NCBI RefSeq assembly: GCF_000422985.1
Contig: NZ_AUHC01000001.1
Span: forward strand, 372,001-436,000
Origin: Erythrobacter cryptus DSM 12079
GTDB lineage: Bacteria; Pseudomonadota; Alphaproteobacteria; Sphingomonadales; Sphingomonadaceae
Length of the DNA: 64,000 nucleotides
Reading direction: 5' to 3'
In this document: piece by piece, positions 46,141 to 54,941 of the stretch
How positions within the stretch are numbered: the stretch's first letter is position 1
How the letters are laid out: every line of letters starts with the position of its first letter
The notes under the pieces: generated by a model
The model's database searches: none
What the model was told of the DNA's origin: nothing
What the model saw: the letters and a program-made list of their open reading frames with translations, nothing else
Made by a program: the position numbers and the translations under genes

Positions 46141-46482
46141 TCAGCTTTCCTCGTCGTCATCATCGCCCGAGGTGGCAACGCCAAGATCATCGTCGCCGCC
46201 CAGATCGACATCATTGTCGGGCGAATCGCCGTCCTCGTCGATGTCCTCGATATCCTCGAGATCGCCGAGATCCTCGTCCGCGCCAAGATCGGCGTCGGCA
46301 TCGGCATCGAGCTTCTTCTCGGCTTCCTCGAAGGGAATCGGCTGCTTGGACTTGAGCACCGGCTCGGGCAGCCAGGTTTCACCGCATTCGATGCAGGTGA
46401 CCGGGTCATCCTTGCCGAGATCGTAGAAACGCTCGCCGCATTTCGGGCAGGTACGCTTGGTACCCCATTCGGGCTTGGCCAT
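46141..46482 (-). CDS. TIGR02300 (FYDLN acid) family protein
   Basis: 113 residues. The start is the ATG at 46482, seven bases after GAGGA; an ATG two codons before is too close to that site. Two CxxC pairs (TCPKCGERFYDLGKDDPVTCIECGETW) form a zinc ribbon with the FYDL signature of the family. The C-terminal half is an extremely acidic, probably disordered tail dominated by Asp and Glu. Known from alphaproteobacteria and of unknown function; its usual position next to aroA is conserved here, divergent from it by 176 bases. Confidence 0.9.
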   Translation of the reverse strand: MAKPEWGTKRTCPKCGERFYDLGKDDPVTCIECGETWLPEPVLKSKQPIPFEEAEKKLDADADADLGADEDLGDLEDIEDIDEDGDSPDNDVDLGGDDDLGVATSGDDDDEES

Positions 46483-46658
46483 TGTCATTCCTCAGGTCGG
46501 GCCGCCCGCGCAAACGGGCAGGCCGGGCATCATGGTTACGATTCGCGGGTGGCTTGATCGCAAAAACTGGGCTGCGGCAAGCGCTTTATCAAGTGCTGCG
46601 CCGCAAAGCGCGGCGCGCCTTGCCAGAAGCGCGGGGCGCTGTCAAAGACCGCGCCCGC

Positions 46659-47981
46659 ATGACCAGCCACCGCTTTGCCCCCCTCGGCCCCTTGCGCGGC
46701 ACGATCCGCGTGCCGGGCGACAAGTCGATCAGCCACCGCGCGCTGATGTTTGCCGGCCTCGCGGTCGGACGCAGCCGCATCACCGGCCTGCTCGAGGGCG
46801 AGGACGTGCTCGCCACCGCGGCAGCGATGCGAAGCCTTGGTGCCGTGATCGCGCGCGAGGATGACGGGACGTGGGTGGTCGATGGCGTGGGCGTCGGCAG
46901 CCTGCTCGAGCCGGGCGCGGCGCTCGACATGGGCAATTCGGGCACCTCGACGCGGCTGTTGATGGGGCTGGTGGCGAGCCACGATCTCACCGCCACCTTC
47001 GTCGGCGATGCCAGCCTCTCGCGCCGCCCGATGCAGCGGGTGATCGATCCGCTTCAGCTCATGGGGGCGAGTTTCCACGCCAGCGCCGGCGGCACCCTGC
47101 CGGTGATGGTGAGAGGCGCCGCGCCGGCGGTGCCGATCACCTACCGGCTTCCGGTTGCCAGCGCCCAGGTCAAGAGCGCGGTGCTGCTTGCCGGATTGAA
47201 CACGCCGGGCATCACCCGGGTGATCGAGCCTGTCCCCACCCGCGATCATACCGAGCGGATGCTCGCCGGTTTCGGCGCCCGGCTCGAGCTGGGCGAGGAG
47301 GATGGCGCGAGGGTGATCGCCGTCCACGGCGAGGCTGACCTTCAGCCGATGGACGTGGTGGTGCCGGGCGATCCATCCTCGGCGGCCTTCTTCATGGTTG
47401 CCGCCAGCATCGTGCCCGGCAGCGACCTTGTGATCGAGAATGTTGGCCTCAACCCCACGCGCAGCGGCCTTGTCAGCGTGCTGCGGGCCATGGGCGCCGA
47501 CATCGTCGAACACAGCCCGCGCGAGGTTGGCGGCGAGCCGGTCGCCGATCTGCGCGTGCGCCACGCACCCTTGAGCGGCATCGATGTCGATCCGGCGATT
47601 GCCCCGGCGATGATCGACGAGTTTCCGGTGCTCTTCGTCGCCGCTGCCCTCGCGCAAGGGACGACCCGCACCCGCGGGCTCGAAGAATTGCGGGTGAAGG
47701 AGAGCGACCGGCTGTCCACCATGGCCGCCGCGCTCGGCCTTGCCGGAGCGCGGGTGGAGGAGAAGGCCGATGGTCTCGTCATCCACGGCACCGGCGGCGA
47801 GCCGCTGCCCGGCACGAGCGAAGGCGCGCATGTTGCCACCCGGCTCGATCATCGCATCGCCATGAGCATGGCGGTGGCGGGCCTGATGAGCCGCAGCGGC
47901 GTGCGGGTGGATGACACCGCACCGATCAACACCAGCTTTCCCACCTTCATGGGGCTGCTTGCCAAGGCCGCCGCCGCGTGA
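46659..47981 (+). CDS. aroA: 3-phosphoshikimate 1-carboxyvinyltransferase (EPSP synthase)
   Basis: 440 residues from the ATG at 46659; an open frame upstream lies in the spacer. It transfers enolpyruvyl from PEP to shikimate 3-phosphate in aromatic amino acid synthesis. VPGDKSISHRALMFAGLA, LDMGNSGTSTRLLMGL, FVGDASLSRRPM, PGDPSSAAFFMVAA and ELRVKESDRLSTMA are conserved. It starts the chain aroA - small membrane protein - cmk - rpsA. The small membrane protein begins on the overlapping GTGA of its stop. Confidence 0.97.
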   Translation: MTSHRFAPLGPLRGTIRVPGDKSISHRALMFAGLAVGRSRITGLLEGEDVLATAAAMRSLGAVIAREDDGTWVVDGVGVGSLLEPGAALDMGNSGTSTRLLMGLVASHDLTATFVGDASLSRRPMQRVIDPLQLMGASFHASAGGTLPVMVRGAAPAVPITYRLPVASAQVKSAVLLAGLNTPGITRVIEPVPTRDHTERMLAGFGARLELGEEDGARVIAVHGEADLQPMDVVVPGDPSSAAFFMVAASIVPGSDLVIENVGLNPTRSGLVSVLRAMGADIVEHSPREVGGEPVADLRVRHAPLSGIDVDPAIAPAMIDEFPVLFVAAALAQGTTRTRGLEELRVKESDRLSTMAAALGLAGARVEEKADGLVIHGTGGEPLPGTSEGAHVATRLDHRIAMSMAVAGLMSRSGVRVDDTAPINTSFPTFMGLLAKAAAA

Positions 47982-48241
47982 ACACCCCGCTCGATCTGCC
48001 CAGCATCATCGGCCTTTTCGGCACGGCCTGCATCATCGGCGCCTATGCCTATCTGACCTTGGCCAAGGCCACCAATCCCTTCGTGCTCCACGGCATCAAC
48101 CTGCTGGGTGCGGGGCTGCTCACCATCTCGCTCATCTACCACACCAATTGGGCGAGCCTGGTGCTCGAGTTCTTTTGGGCCAGCATCGCGCTTGTGGGCC
48201 TGGTGCGCGCCTGGCGCAGCCGCAGCGGGGCATCGCCATGA
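47978..48241 (+). CDS. Small three-helix membrane protein (CBU_0592-like)
   Basis: 87 residues from a GTG that overlaps the aroA stop by four bases (GTGA). Three hydrophobic segments are seen, IIGLFGTACIIGAYAYLTLA, VLHGINLLGAGLLTISLIYH and LVLEFFWASIALVGLV, in an SWEET-like small fold. From memory it resembles the CBU_0592 family of uncharacterised bacterial membrane proteins. The C-terminus overlaps the cmk start by four bases (ATGA), so all three genes are coupled. No function can be given. Confidence 0.8.
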   Translation: MNTPLDLPSIIGLFGTACIIGAYAYLTLAKATNPFVLHGINLLGAGLLTISLIYHTNWASLVLEFFWASIALVGLVRAWRSRSGASP

Positions 48242-48864
48242 TCATCGCGGTCGACGGGCCAACCGCATCGGGCAAGGGCACCATCGCCAAGGCGCTCGCC
48301 AGCCATTTCGGCCTGCCGCATCTTGATACCGGGCAGCTCTACCGCGCGGTCGGGCGGCAGGTGCAACTGAACGGCGGCGATCCCGACGATGCCGATGCCG
48401 CGCGCGCCGCCTGCGCCTTTCCCGATGCCTTGCTCGATGATGCGATCCTGCGCTCCGAGGAGGTCGGCGGGTTCGCAAGCCGCGTGTCGGTGCATCCCGA
48501 TGTGCGCCGCGCGCTCTATGACCGCCAGCGCGCCTTTGCCCTGCAGCCGGGCGGCGCCGTGCTCGACGGGCGCGATATCGGCACGGTGATCGCGCCCGAG
48601 GCCGAGGTGAAGCTGTTCGTCACCGCCAGCGTGGCCGAGCGCGCGCGCCGCCGCTGGCTCGAGATGCAAGGGCGCGGGATCGACGTGCCCCTCGCCGAGA
48701 TCGAGCGCGACATCGCTGCCCGCGACGCCCGTGACATGGGCCGCAAGGACGCGCCGCTGAGGCCCGCCGCCGACGCGCTGGTGCTCGACACCACGCATTT
48801 CAACCGCGAGGCCGCCATCGAGGCGGCGATCGAGGCGGTGCGCACCCGGCTCGCCGCGCGCTGA
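48238..48864 (+). CDS. cmk: Cytidylate kinase
   Basis: 208 residues from the ATG at 48238, overlapping the preceding stop. It phosphorylates CMP and dCMP. The P-loop GPTASGKGT is at residues 7-15. LDTGQLYRAVG, VLDGRDIGTVIAPEAEVKLFVTAS and RRWLEMQGRGIDVPL with RDARDMGRKDAPLRPA are conserved nucleotide-binding and lid parts. It follows aroA and precedes rpsA, a common order in proteobacteria. Nothing unusual. Confidence 0.97.
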   Translation: MIIAVDGPTASGKGTIAKALASHFGLPHLDTGQLYRAVGRQVQLNGGDPDDADAARAACAFPDALLDDAILRSEEVGGFASRVSVHPDVRRALYDRQRAFALQPGGAVLDGRDIGTVIAPEAEVKLFVTASVAERARRRWLEMQGRGIDVPLAEIERDIAARDARDMGRKDAPLRPAADALVLDTTHFNREAAIEAAIEAVRTRLAAR

Positions 48865-49105
48865 GCACCGCGCTGTCCCGCGCGCCAAGGGGCGATTCTC
48901 CTTGCTTTTCGGCCCGCCCTCGCCTAGGCGCGCCGGCGTTCTTGCCAATCAGAACTGGTTGAAGGAACCTTCGCGTCGGCATGGGGCCGCGCGGAGCAGT
49001 CTGCCTCTTGCCCCGCCAGCCCGCGCAATGGTGCACGGGAAGCGGCAAAAGACCCCGGAAAAACCGGTGGCCGGTAGCACAACGAACCAAGGACTAGACC
49101 TGCCC

Positions 49106-50809
49106 ATGGCAACCCAGATGCCCACCCGCGCCGATTTCGAGGCGCTTCTCAACGAACAGCTCGGCGGCGCCGGCGATGAAGGCTTTGAGGGCCGCGTCGT
49201 CAAGGGCACCGTCACCGCGATCGAGAACGGCTTTGCCGTGATCGATGTCGGCCTCAAGAGCGAAGGCCGCGTGCCGCTCAAGGAATTTGCCCGCGATGGC
49301 GAAGATCACGGCCTGACCGTAGGGGCCGAGGTCGAGGTCTATGTCGATCGGGTCGAGAACGCCGATGGCGAGGCCATGCTCAGCCGTGACCGCGCCCGCC
49401 GCGAGGCCGCCTGGGACAAGCTCGAAGCCGAGTTCGGCGAAGGCAAGCGCGTTGAAGGGCGCATCTTCGGCCGGGTCAAGGGCGGCTTCACCGTCGATCT
49501 CGATGGCGCCGTGGCCTTCCTCCCGGGCAGCCAGGTCGATATCCGCCCGGTGCGCGACGTCACCCCGCTGATGGACGTGCCGCAGCCCTTCCAGATCCTC
49601 AAGATGGATCGCCGCCGCGGCAATATCGTGGTCTCGCGCCGCGCCGTGCTCGAGGAAACCCGCGCCGAGCAGCGCAGCGAACTGATCAACGACCTGTTCG
49701 AGGGCCAGATCATCGATGGCGTGGTCAAGAACATCACCGATTACGGCGCCTTTGTCGATCTCGGCGGGATCGACGGCCTGCTCCATGTCACCGACATGAG
49801 CTACAAGCGCATCAACCACCCCAACGAGGTCATCAACATCGGCGATACGGTGCGCGTGCAAATCGTGCGCATCAATGCCGAAACCCAGCGCATCAGCCTC
49901 GGCATGAAGCAGCTTGAGAGCGATCCGTGGGAAGGCGTCTCGGCCAAGTATCCGGTGGGCATGAAGCTCAAGGGCCAGGTCACCAACATCACCGAATATG
50001 GCGCCTTCGTCGAGCTCGAGCCGGGCATCGAGGGCCTTGTCCACGTCTCGGAAATGAGCTGGACCAAGAAGAACGTCCACCCCGGCAAGATCGTCTCGAC
50101 CAGCCAGGAAGTCGAGGTCGTGGTGCTCGAGGTCGATTCGGACAAGCGCCGCATCAGCCTCGGCCTCAAGCAGGCCCAGCAGAACCCCTGGGAAGCCTTC
50201 GCCGAGAAGCACCCGGTCGGCTCGGTGGTCGAGGGCGAAGTCAAGAACGCCACCGAATTCGGCCTGTTCATCGGCCTTGATGGCGATGTCGATGGCATGG
50301 TGCACATGTCCGATATCGCCTGGGGCATCTCGGGCGAGGATGCGCTGGCGCTTCACCGCAAGGGCGAGATCGTCAAGGCGGTGGTGCTCGATGTCGATAT
50401 CGAGAAGGAGCGCATCAGCCTCGGGATGAAGCAGCTTGAAAAGGGTGCGCCCTCGCCCGATGCGGCCGCGGCCAGCAACCTGCGCAAGAACCAGACCGTC
50501 ACCGTCACCGTGCTCGAGGTGCGTGACGGCGGGCTCGAGGTGCAGGTCGGCGAGAACGGCCCGACCGGCTTCATCAAGCGCTCCGATCTCGGCCGCGACC
50601 GCGACGAGCAGCGCCCCGATCGCTTCCAGGTCGGCCAGAAGGTCGATGCCATGGTGATCGGCTTCGACCGTTCCAAGAAGCCCACCTTCTCGATCAAGGC
50701 GCGCCAGATCGCCGAGGAAAAGGAAGCCGTGGCCCAGTTCGGCTCGTCGGATTCGGGCGCCTCGCTCGGCGACATCCTTGGCGCCGCGCTCAAGAAGGGC
50801 CAGGAATAA
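49106..50809 (+). CDS. rpsA: 30S ribosomal protein S1
   Basis: 567 residues. It delivers mRNA to the 30S subunit through six S1 OB-fold repeats, for example GFAVIDVGLKSEGRVPL, GGFTVDLDGAVAFLPGS, YGAFVDLGGIDGLLHVTDMS, YGAFVELEPGIEGLVHVSEMSW and FGLFIGLDGDVDGMVHMSDIAW. The ATG at 49106 begins MATQMPTRADFEALLNEQL, the usual alphaproteobacterial opening; AAGGA lies 12 bases before. The 241-base gap to cmk may hold its own promoter and a leader, which could carry autoregulation. A strong terminator follows. Confidence 0.96.
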   Translation: MATQMPTRADFEALLNEQLGGAGDEGFEGRVVKGTVTAIENGFAVIDVGLKSEGRVPLKEFARDGEDHGLTVGAEVEVYVDRVENADGEAMLSRDRARREAAWDKLEAEFGEGKRVEGRIFGRVKGGFTVDLDGAVAFLPGSQVDIRPVRDVTPLMDVPQPFQILKMDRRRGNIVVSRRAVLEETRAEQRSELINDLFEGQIIDGVVKNITDYGAFVDLGGIDGLLHVTDMSYKRINHPNEVINIGDTVRVQIVRINAETQRISLGMKQLESDPWEGVSAKYPVGMKLKGQVTNITEYGAFVELEPGIEGLVHVSEMSWTKKNVHPGKIVSTSQEVEVVVLEVDSDKRRISLGLKQAQQNPWEAFAEKHPVGSVVEGEVKNATEFGLFIGLDGDVDGMVHMSDIAWGISGEDALALHRKGEIVKAVVLDVDIEKERISLGMKQLEKGAPSPDAAAASNLRKNQTVTVTVLEVRDGGLEVQVGENGPTGFIKRSDLGRDRDEQRPDRFQVGQKVDAMVIGFDRSKKPTFSIKARQIAEEKEAVAQFGSSDSGASLGDILGAALKKGQE

Positions 50810-50845
50810 GACCTGGCCCGCAAGGGACCTATCCAAGATCGCAGG

Positions 50846-50880
50846 AAGGCCCGTCTGCCCGGCGCAGGCGGGCCTTTTCT
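50846..50880 (+). terminator. Strong Rho-independent terminator after rpsA
   Basis: 13-bp stem, AAGGCCCGTCTGC (50846-50858) with GCAGGCGGGCCTT (50864-50876) and one G-U pair, a five-base loop, then TTCT following TT. It isolates rpsA from gloB. Confidence 0.9.
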
Positions 50881-50910
50881 CGTGCGGCGCAAGCCGCTAG
50901 GCTCGCCGCC

Positions 50911-51666
50911 ATGCTGCACGTCCACCAGTTCCCCTGCCTCAGCGACAATTACGGCTATCTCGTTCACGACACCGAGAGCCACGAGACCCTTGCCATCGAT
51001 ACGCCCGATGCCAGGGCCTATCTTGCCGAGGCCGAGGCCAAGGGCTGGCGCATCACCCAGATCTGGAACACCCATTGGCACCCCGATCACGCCGGCGGCA
51101 ATGAGGCGATCAAGGCCGCCACCGGCTGCACCATCACCGGCCCGGCCGAAATCGAGGGCAAGTTCCCGATCGACCGGATCGTAGGCCATGGCGAGACGCT
51201 GCGCCTTGGCGCGGTTGAAGCGGCGGTGATCGATGTCTCGGGCCACACCAATGGCCACATCGCCTATCACTTTGCGAGCGAAGGGGTGGCCTTTGTCGGC
51301 GACAGCGTCTTTGCCCTCGGCTGCGGTCGGATGTTCGAGGGCGAGCCGCGGCAGTTCTGGGCCAGCCTTGCCCGCATCAAGGCCCTGCCGCCCGAAACGC
51401 TGCTCTATTGCGCGCACGAATACACCGAATCGAACGCCCGCTTCGCGCTCCATGCCGATCCCGACAATGCCGCGCTCAAGGCCTATGCCGAGGAGATCGC
51501 CGCCAAGCGCGCGCGCAGCGAATGGACGGTGCCCACCCGGCTCGAACGCGAGCTTGCCACCAATCCCTTCCTGCGCGCCGACGATCCGGCGATGATGGCG
51601 CGCTGGGGTGGCAGCGCCCCGCACGAGACCTTTGCAGCCCTGCGCGCGGCCAAGGACAATTTCTAG
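50911..51666 (+). CDS. gloB: Hydroxyacylglutathione hydrolase (glyoxalase II)
   Basis: 251 residues. It hydrolyses S-lactoylglutathione to lactate and glutathione in methylglyoxal removal. The metallo-beta-lactamase zinc motif THWHPDH is at 54-60, with DVSGHTNGHIAYH, FVGDSVFALGCGRMFEG and CAHEYTESNARFALH supplying the other ligands and the glutathione site. The C-terminal helical domain (TNPFLRADDP) is complete. The quinone reductase gene starts four bases after its stop. Confidence 0.95.
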   Translation: MLHVHQFPCLSDNYGYLVHDTESHETLAIDTPDARAYLAEAEAKGWRITQIWNTHWHPDHAGGNEAIKAATGCTITGPAEIEGKFPIDRIVGHGETLRLGAVEAAVIDVSGHTNGHIAYHFASEGVAFVGDSVFALGCGRMFEGEPRQFWASLARIKALPPETLLYCAHEYTESNARFALHADPDNAALKAYAEEIAAKRARSEWTVPTRLERELATNPFLRADDPAMMARWGGSAPHETFAALRAAKDNF

Positions 51667-51670
51667 GACC

Positions 51671-52651
51671 ATGCAGGCCCTGCGTGTCGAACGCCTGTCG
51701 GACGACCTGTCCGGGGTGGCGCTGGTCGATTGGCCTGCCCCCACCCGCCAGCCCGGCGAAGTGCTGGTGAAGGTGCGGGCAGCCTCGCTCAACTTTCCCG
51801 ATCTGCTGATGACCCGGGGGGCCTATCAGTTCAAGCCCGAGGTGCCTTTCACCAGCGGCCTCGAGCTTGCCGGGGAAGTGGTCGAGGCCGATCCTGGCAG
51901 CGGCTTTGCCCCCGGCGACAGGGTGATGGGCGGCAACAAGACCGGCGCCTTTGCCGAGCTTGCCTGCCTGCCCGCAGACAGGCTTTCCCCCATGCCTGCC
52001 GGCATGGATTTTGTCCCGGCAGCGGCCATGGGCGCTGCCTATGCAACCGCCTATACCGGCCTGGTCGAGCTGGGCCGGCTCGCACCCGGCCAATGGGTGC
52101 TCGTGCACGGGGCGAGCGGCGGGGTGGGCCTTGCCGCCTGCGATCTGGCGCGGGCGCTTGGCGCGCGGCTGATCGCCACCACCGGATCGCCTGCCAAGTG
52201 CGAGAGAATCGCCGCGCTCGCCCGGCCGCACGCGGTGCTGATCGCCGAGGGTCGGTTCCGCGGGGAGGTGGCGGCGCTCACCGGCGGACATCTTGCCGAT
52301 ATCGTCTTCGATCCGGTCGGCGGCGATGTGTTCGACGAATCGACCCGCTGCGTCGCCTTCGGCGGCAAGCTGGTGGTGGTGGGCTTCACCTCGGGCCGGA
52401 TCGCCAATGTTTCCACCAATATCCCGCTGATCAAGGGTTTCAGCATCATCGGCCTGCGCGCCGGGGAATATGCCCGGCGCTTTCCCGAACGCGGCGAGGC
52501 GATCGCGGCGGAGATCCGCAGGCTTGCCGAAGCGGGACAGATCGCCCCCGCGATCGACCGTGTCCTGCCGCTCAGCCGTTGGCGCGAGGGCTTCGATGCG
52601 ATGGCACGGCGCGAACTCGTGGGCAAGGTGGTGTTTGCGCCCGGCGGGTGA
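51671..52651 (+). CDS. Zinc-independent NADPH:quinone oxidoreductase (MDR family)
   Basis: 326 residues. The ATG at 51671 follows TAGGACC. The medium-chain dehydrogenase fold shows VKVRAASLNFPDLLMTRG in the GroES-like part, HGASGGVGLAACDLARALGARLIATTGS as the NADPH-binding glycine motif and DIVFDPVGGDVFDES. The zinc ligands of alcohol dehydrogenase are missing, as in Qor-type quinone reductases. Natural substrate unknown. It lies four bases after gloB and ends at a terminator shared with the convergent ATP synthase genes. Confidence 0.88.
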   Translation: MQALRVERLSDDLSGVALVDWPAPTRQPGEVLVKVRAASLNFPDLLMTRGAYQFKPEVPFTSGLELAGEVVEADPGSGFAPGDRVMGGNKTGAFAELACLPADRLSPMPAGMDFVPAAAMGAAYATAYTGLVELGRLAPGQWVLVHGASGGVGLAACDLARALGARLIATTGSPAKCERIAALARPHAVLIAEGRFRGEVAALTGGHLADIVFDPVGGDVFDESTRCVAFGGKLVVVGFTSGRIANVSTNIPLIKGFSIIGLRAGEYARRFPERGEAIAAEIRRLAEAGQIAPAIDRVLPLSRWREGFDAMARRELVGKVVFAPGG

Positions 52652-52673
52652 GCGGCGTGGGTCCAGCAAACAC

Positions 52674-52701
52674 AAGGGGCAGCCCGGCAAGGCTGCCCCT
52701 T
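52674..52701. terminator. Bidirectional terminator between quinone reductase and atpF
   Basis: Perfect 11-bp stem AAGGGGCAGCC (52674-52684) and GGCTGCCCCTT (52691-52701) with a six-base loop. It stands between convergent genes, and the AA/TT ends provide only short T-runs on either strand. Confidence 0.75.
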
Positions 52702-52726
52702 CGCGTGATGCCTGTGGAAGCCGGGC

Positions 52727-53266
52727 TCAGAGCGAGCCGATGAAATCGTCGGCGAGCTTGCGGTCGGCAGCCTCGTCGTGGAGCTTGCCGATCAAGGCCT
52801 TCGAGGAGGCGGTTGCCGCAGCCACGGCGCGCGCCTTGACTTCGGCAAGCGCGGCCCGCTCGGCCGCGGCGATCTTGCTTTCGGCCATGGCGGTGCGCCG
52901 CGCCACCATCGCCTCGCTCTCCGCCTCGGCGCGGGTCAGGATCGCCTCGGCCTCGCTCCGGGCGCCGGCAAGGATCGCCTCGGCGTCCTTCTCGGCGCTG
53001 GCGATGCGTGCGGCGTATTCGGCGCGCAGCGCCTCGGCCTCGGTGCGCAGGGCGCGCGCCTCGTCAAGCGCCTTGCGGATCTCGGCGATCTTGGCGTCAA
53101 GCCCGCCGGTGATCATCGCCGGGACCTTCTTCCACACCATCACCGCGATCAGCACCAGCATCGCGATCGAGACGATCTGATAGGCCTCGAGCCCGAACAG
53201 GGTCGGCTCGAGATGGGCCGCGCCATGCGCAGCGGTGCTGGCCGGATCAGACATGGGATCAGACAT
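52727..53266 (-). CDS. atpF: F0F1 ATP synthase subunit b
   Basis: 179 residues. It forms the peripheral stalk with b', linking F0 to delta in F1. One transmembrane helix (YQIVSIAMLVLIAVMVW) precedes a long charged coiled coil (KIAEIRKALDEARALRTEAEALRAEYAARIASAEKD). The ATG at 53266 has AAGGAGG nine bases before it and overlaps the b' stop by eight bases. A near-exact 12-base repeat places a second in-frame ATG at 53254, so the protein begins MSDPMSDP. Last gene of the F0 operon. Confidence 0.92.
   Translation of the reverse strand: MSDPMSDPASTAAHGAAHLEPTLFGLEAYQIVSIAMLVLIAVMVWKKVPAMITGGLDAKIAEIRKALDEARALRTEAEALRAEYAARIASAEKDAEAILAGARSEAEAILTRAEAESEAMVARRTAMAESKIAAAERAALAEVKARAVAAATASSKALIGKLHDEAADRKLADDFIGSL
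53243..53266 (-). repeat. Tandem 12-bp repeat at the atpF start
   Basis: Minus strand ATGTCTGATCC then C or G, twice in a row (53266-53255 and 53254-53243), one mismatch. It duplicates the start codon and the MSDP codons. Only the first copy is well placed relative to the ribosome binding site. Confidence 0.9.
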
Positions 53267-53753
53267 GGGCAAGCGCCTCCTTCACCGCGGCCCGGGCAGC
53301 CGTCTTGGTCACCTTCGCGCCGGCAAGGCGGCGGACGATATCCTGCGCCGCCTCGACCGCGACATCCTCGATTTCGGCGAGGGCAGAATCGCGCGCCGCC
53401 GCGATCGCCGCCTCGGCCTCGGCAAGGCGCGCGTCGATCTTGGCCTGAGCCGCGGCAAGCCGTGCCTCCCGGGCGGCGGCGGCCTCGGCCTTGGCCTTGG
53501 CGATGATCGCCTGGGCCGCAGCGCGGTTGGCATTCTCGCGCGCCCGCCACGCCGCTTCGTCAGCATCGGCCGCGGCCCGTGCCGCCTCGGCCGCAGCCAG
53601 ATCAGCCGCGATCTGGTTCTCGCGCGCTTCGACGGTGGCGAGCACCTTGGGCACCATCCCCCGTCCGACGATGAAATAGACAGCGCCAAAGAAGATCAGC
53701 AGCCAGAAGATCTGGCTGGCATAGGTCTGCGCCAACTGGGCGATCTGGGGCAT
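53259..53753 (-). CDS. atpF2: F0F1 ATP synthase subunit b'
   Basis: 164 residues. It is the second, divergent peripheral-stalk subunit found in alphaproteobacteria and cyanobacteria. IAQLAQTYASQIFWLLIFFGAVYFIVGRGMVPKV is the membrane helix, then a long alanine/glutamate/arginine coiled coil (ENQIAADLAAAEAARAAADADEAAWRARENANRA) to a C-terminus IVRRLAGAKVTKTAARAAVKEAL. Its stop overlaps the atpF start by eight bases. It lies 87 bases after atpE. Confidence 0.93.
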   Translation of the reverse strand: MPQIAQLAQTYASQIFWLLIFFGAVYFIVGRGMVPKVLATVEARENQIAADLAAAEAARAAADADEAAWRARENANRAAAQAIIAKAKAEAAAAREARLAAAQAKIDARLAEAEAAIAAARDSALAEIEDVAVEAAQDIVRRLAGAKVTKTAARAAVKEALAHV

Positions 53754-53840
53754 GGTGATAGGCCTTGCGCGCGAACAAACCGGTAAGGCGCGGCAGGCGA
53801 AAGGGGCGCGCGTGCGCCGCCCGCCTGCCGCAACAGCTCG

Positions 53841-54068
53841 TCAGGCGACGAAGATCAGGATCATCGCCACCACGAAGGCCAGCAGGCCGAGCAGTTCGGC
53901 CGCGGCGAAGCCGATGAACAGGCGGCCCTGCTGGCCGTCCGCCGCACCGGGGTTGCGCAACGCGCTTTCAAGGAACGAGCCGAAGACGTTGCCCACGCCG
54001 ATCGCGGCCATGCCCGCACCGATCGCAGCCAGGCCCGCACCGACCAGCTTTGCAGCTTCTGCTTCCAT
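53841..54068 (-). CDS. atpE: F0F1 ATP synthase subunit c
   Basis: 75 residues, two transmembrane helices. It forms the rotating c ring. GAGLAAIGAGMAAIGVGNVFGSFLE is helix one with the GxGxGxG packing and FIGFAAAELLGLLAFVVAMILIFV helix two, with the proton-carrying Glu58. No sodium-binding signature was noticed. AAAGGAG precedes the ATG by seven bases. It lies between atpB and the b' gene as usual. Confidence 0.97.
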   Translation of the reverse strand: MEAEAAKLVGAGLAAIGAGMAAIGVGNVFGSFLESALRNPGAADGQQGRLFIGFAAAELLGLLAFVVAMILIFVA

Positions 54069-54113
54069 TATAAACTCCTTTGGATTGAAACGGTTGAACT
54101 CGAAAGATGAACC

Positions 54114-54893
54114 TTAGTGGAGATGCTCGGCGTCGTTGATGTAAAGCGAGGTCAACAGCGCAAAGACATAGGCCTGGATGCCCGCGACGAGGATTTCGAG
54201 CGCGGAAATGGCGATCATCAGGGCAAAGCTCGGCAAGCCCACCAGCGCCCCGATGCCGAGGCCGGCATTGGCGCCGTTGATGACGAAGCCCGAGAGCACC
54301 TTGAGCAGCACGTGCCCCGCCATCATCGCCACGAACAGCCGCAGCGCCAGGCTGAAGGGGCGAATCATGAAGGAGAACAGCTCGATGAGGAAGATGAGCG
54401 GCACCATCACCGCCGGGGTCCCGTGCGGCACGAACAGGCTGAAAAAATGGAACCCGTGCTTCCAGAAGCCCACCACCAGGACGATGCCGAAGCTGATCGC
54501 CGCGAGCACGCCGGTCACGGTGAAGTGGCTGGTGAAGGTGAAGGGATGAATGCCCACCACGCCCAGGGGCAGAAGGCCGAGCAGGTTGGCGAGCAGGATG
54601 AACATGAACAGCGAGAAGACATAGGGCACATATTTGCGCCCTTCCTTGCCGATATTGGCTTCAAGCATGTTGTCGATGAAGCCGGTGAAGGTCTCCACCG
54701 CCATCTGCCAGCGGCCCGGCACCAGCTCGCGCCTCAGCCCACCCGCGACAAAGATCGTCAGCACCACCGCGGTGACCAGCATCCAGGCGGCGCTGTTGGT
54801 GAAGGAAAGATCGTAACCCGCAAACTGGAACGGCACCACCGGCTCGATGGTGAACTGGTGCATCGGGTCGACTTTGCCCTGTTCGGCTGCCAC
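54114..54893 (-). CDS. atpB: F0F1 ATP synthase subunit a
   Basis: 259 residues from the GTG at 54893, with AGGGA ten bases before; this gives VAAEQGKVDPMHQFTIEPVV, the expected start. An upstream ATG adds 14 residues without support. Five or six transmembrane helices form the proton half-channels. FSLALRLFVAMMAGHVLLKVL holds the essential Arg, and FALMIAISALEILVAGIQAYVFALLTSLYINDA is the conserved end. It lies between the AtpI-like gene and atpE. Confidence 0.95.
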   Translation of the reverse strand: MAAEQGKVDPMHQFTIEPVVPFQFAGYDLSFTNSAAWMLVTAVVLTIFVAGGLRRELVPGRWQMAVETFTGFIDNMLEANIGKEGRKYVPYVFSLFMFILLANLLGLLPLGVVGIHPFTFTSHFTVTGVLAAISFGIVLVVGFWKHGFHFFSLFVPHGTPAVMVPLIFLIELFSFMIRPFSLALRLFVAMMAGHVLLKVLSGFVINGANAGLGIGALVGLPSFALMIAISALEILVAGIQAYVFALLTSLYINDAEHLH

Positions 54894-54941
54894 TTGCGCT
54901 GTGTCCCTCGTGCCTGATGAACACGCGCGCTCCACGCCCCC

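Noticed and set aside
48865..49105. Riboswitch or structured leader before rpsA
   Set aside because: Only a short GTTCT...AGAAC inverted repeat was found in the 241-base spacer, and no known leader motif was recognised.
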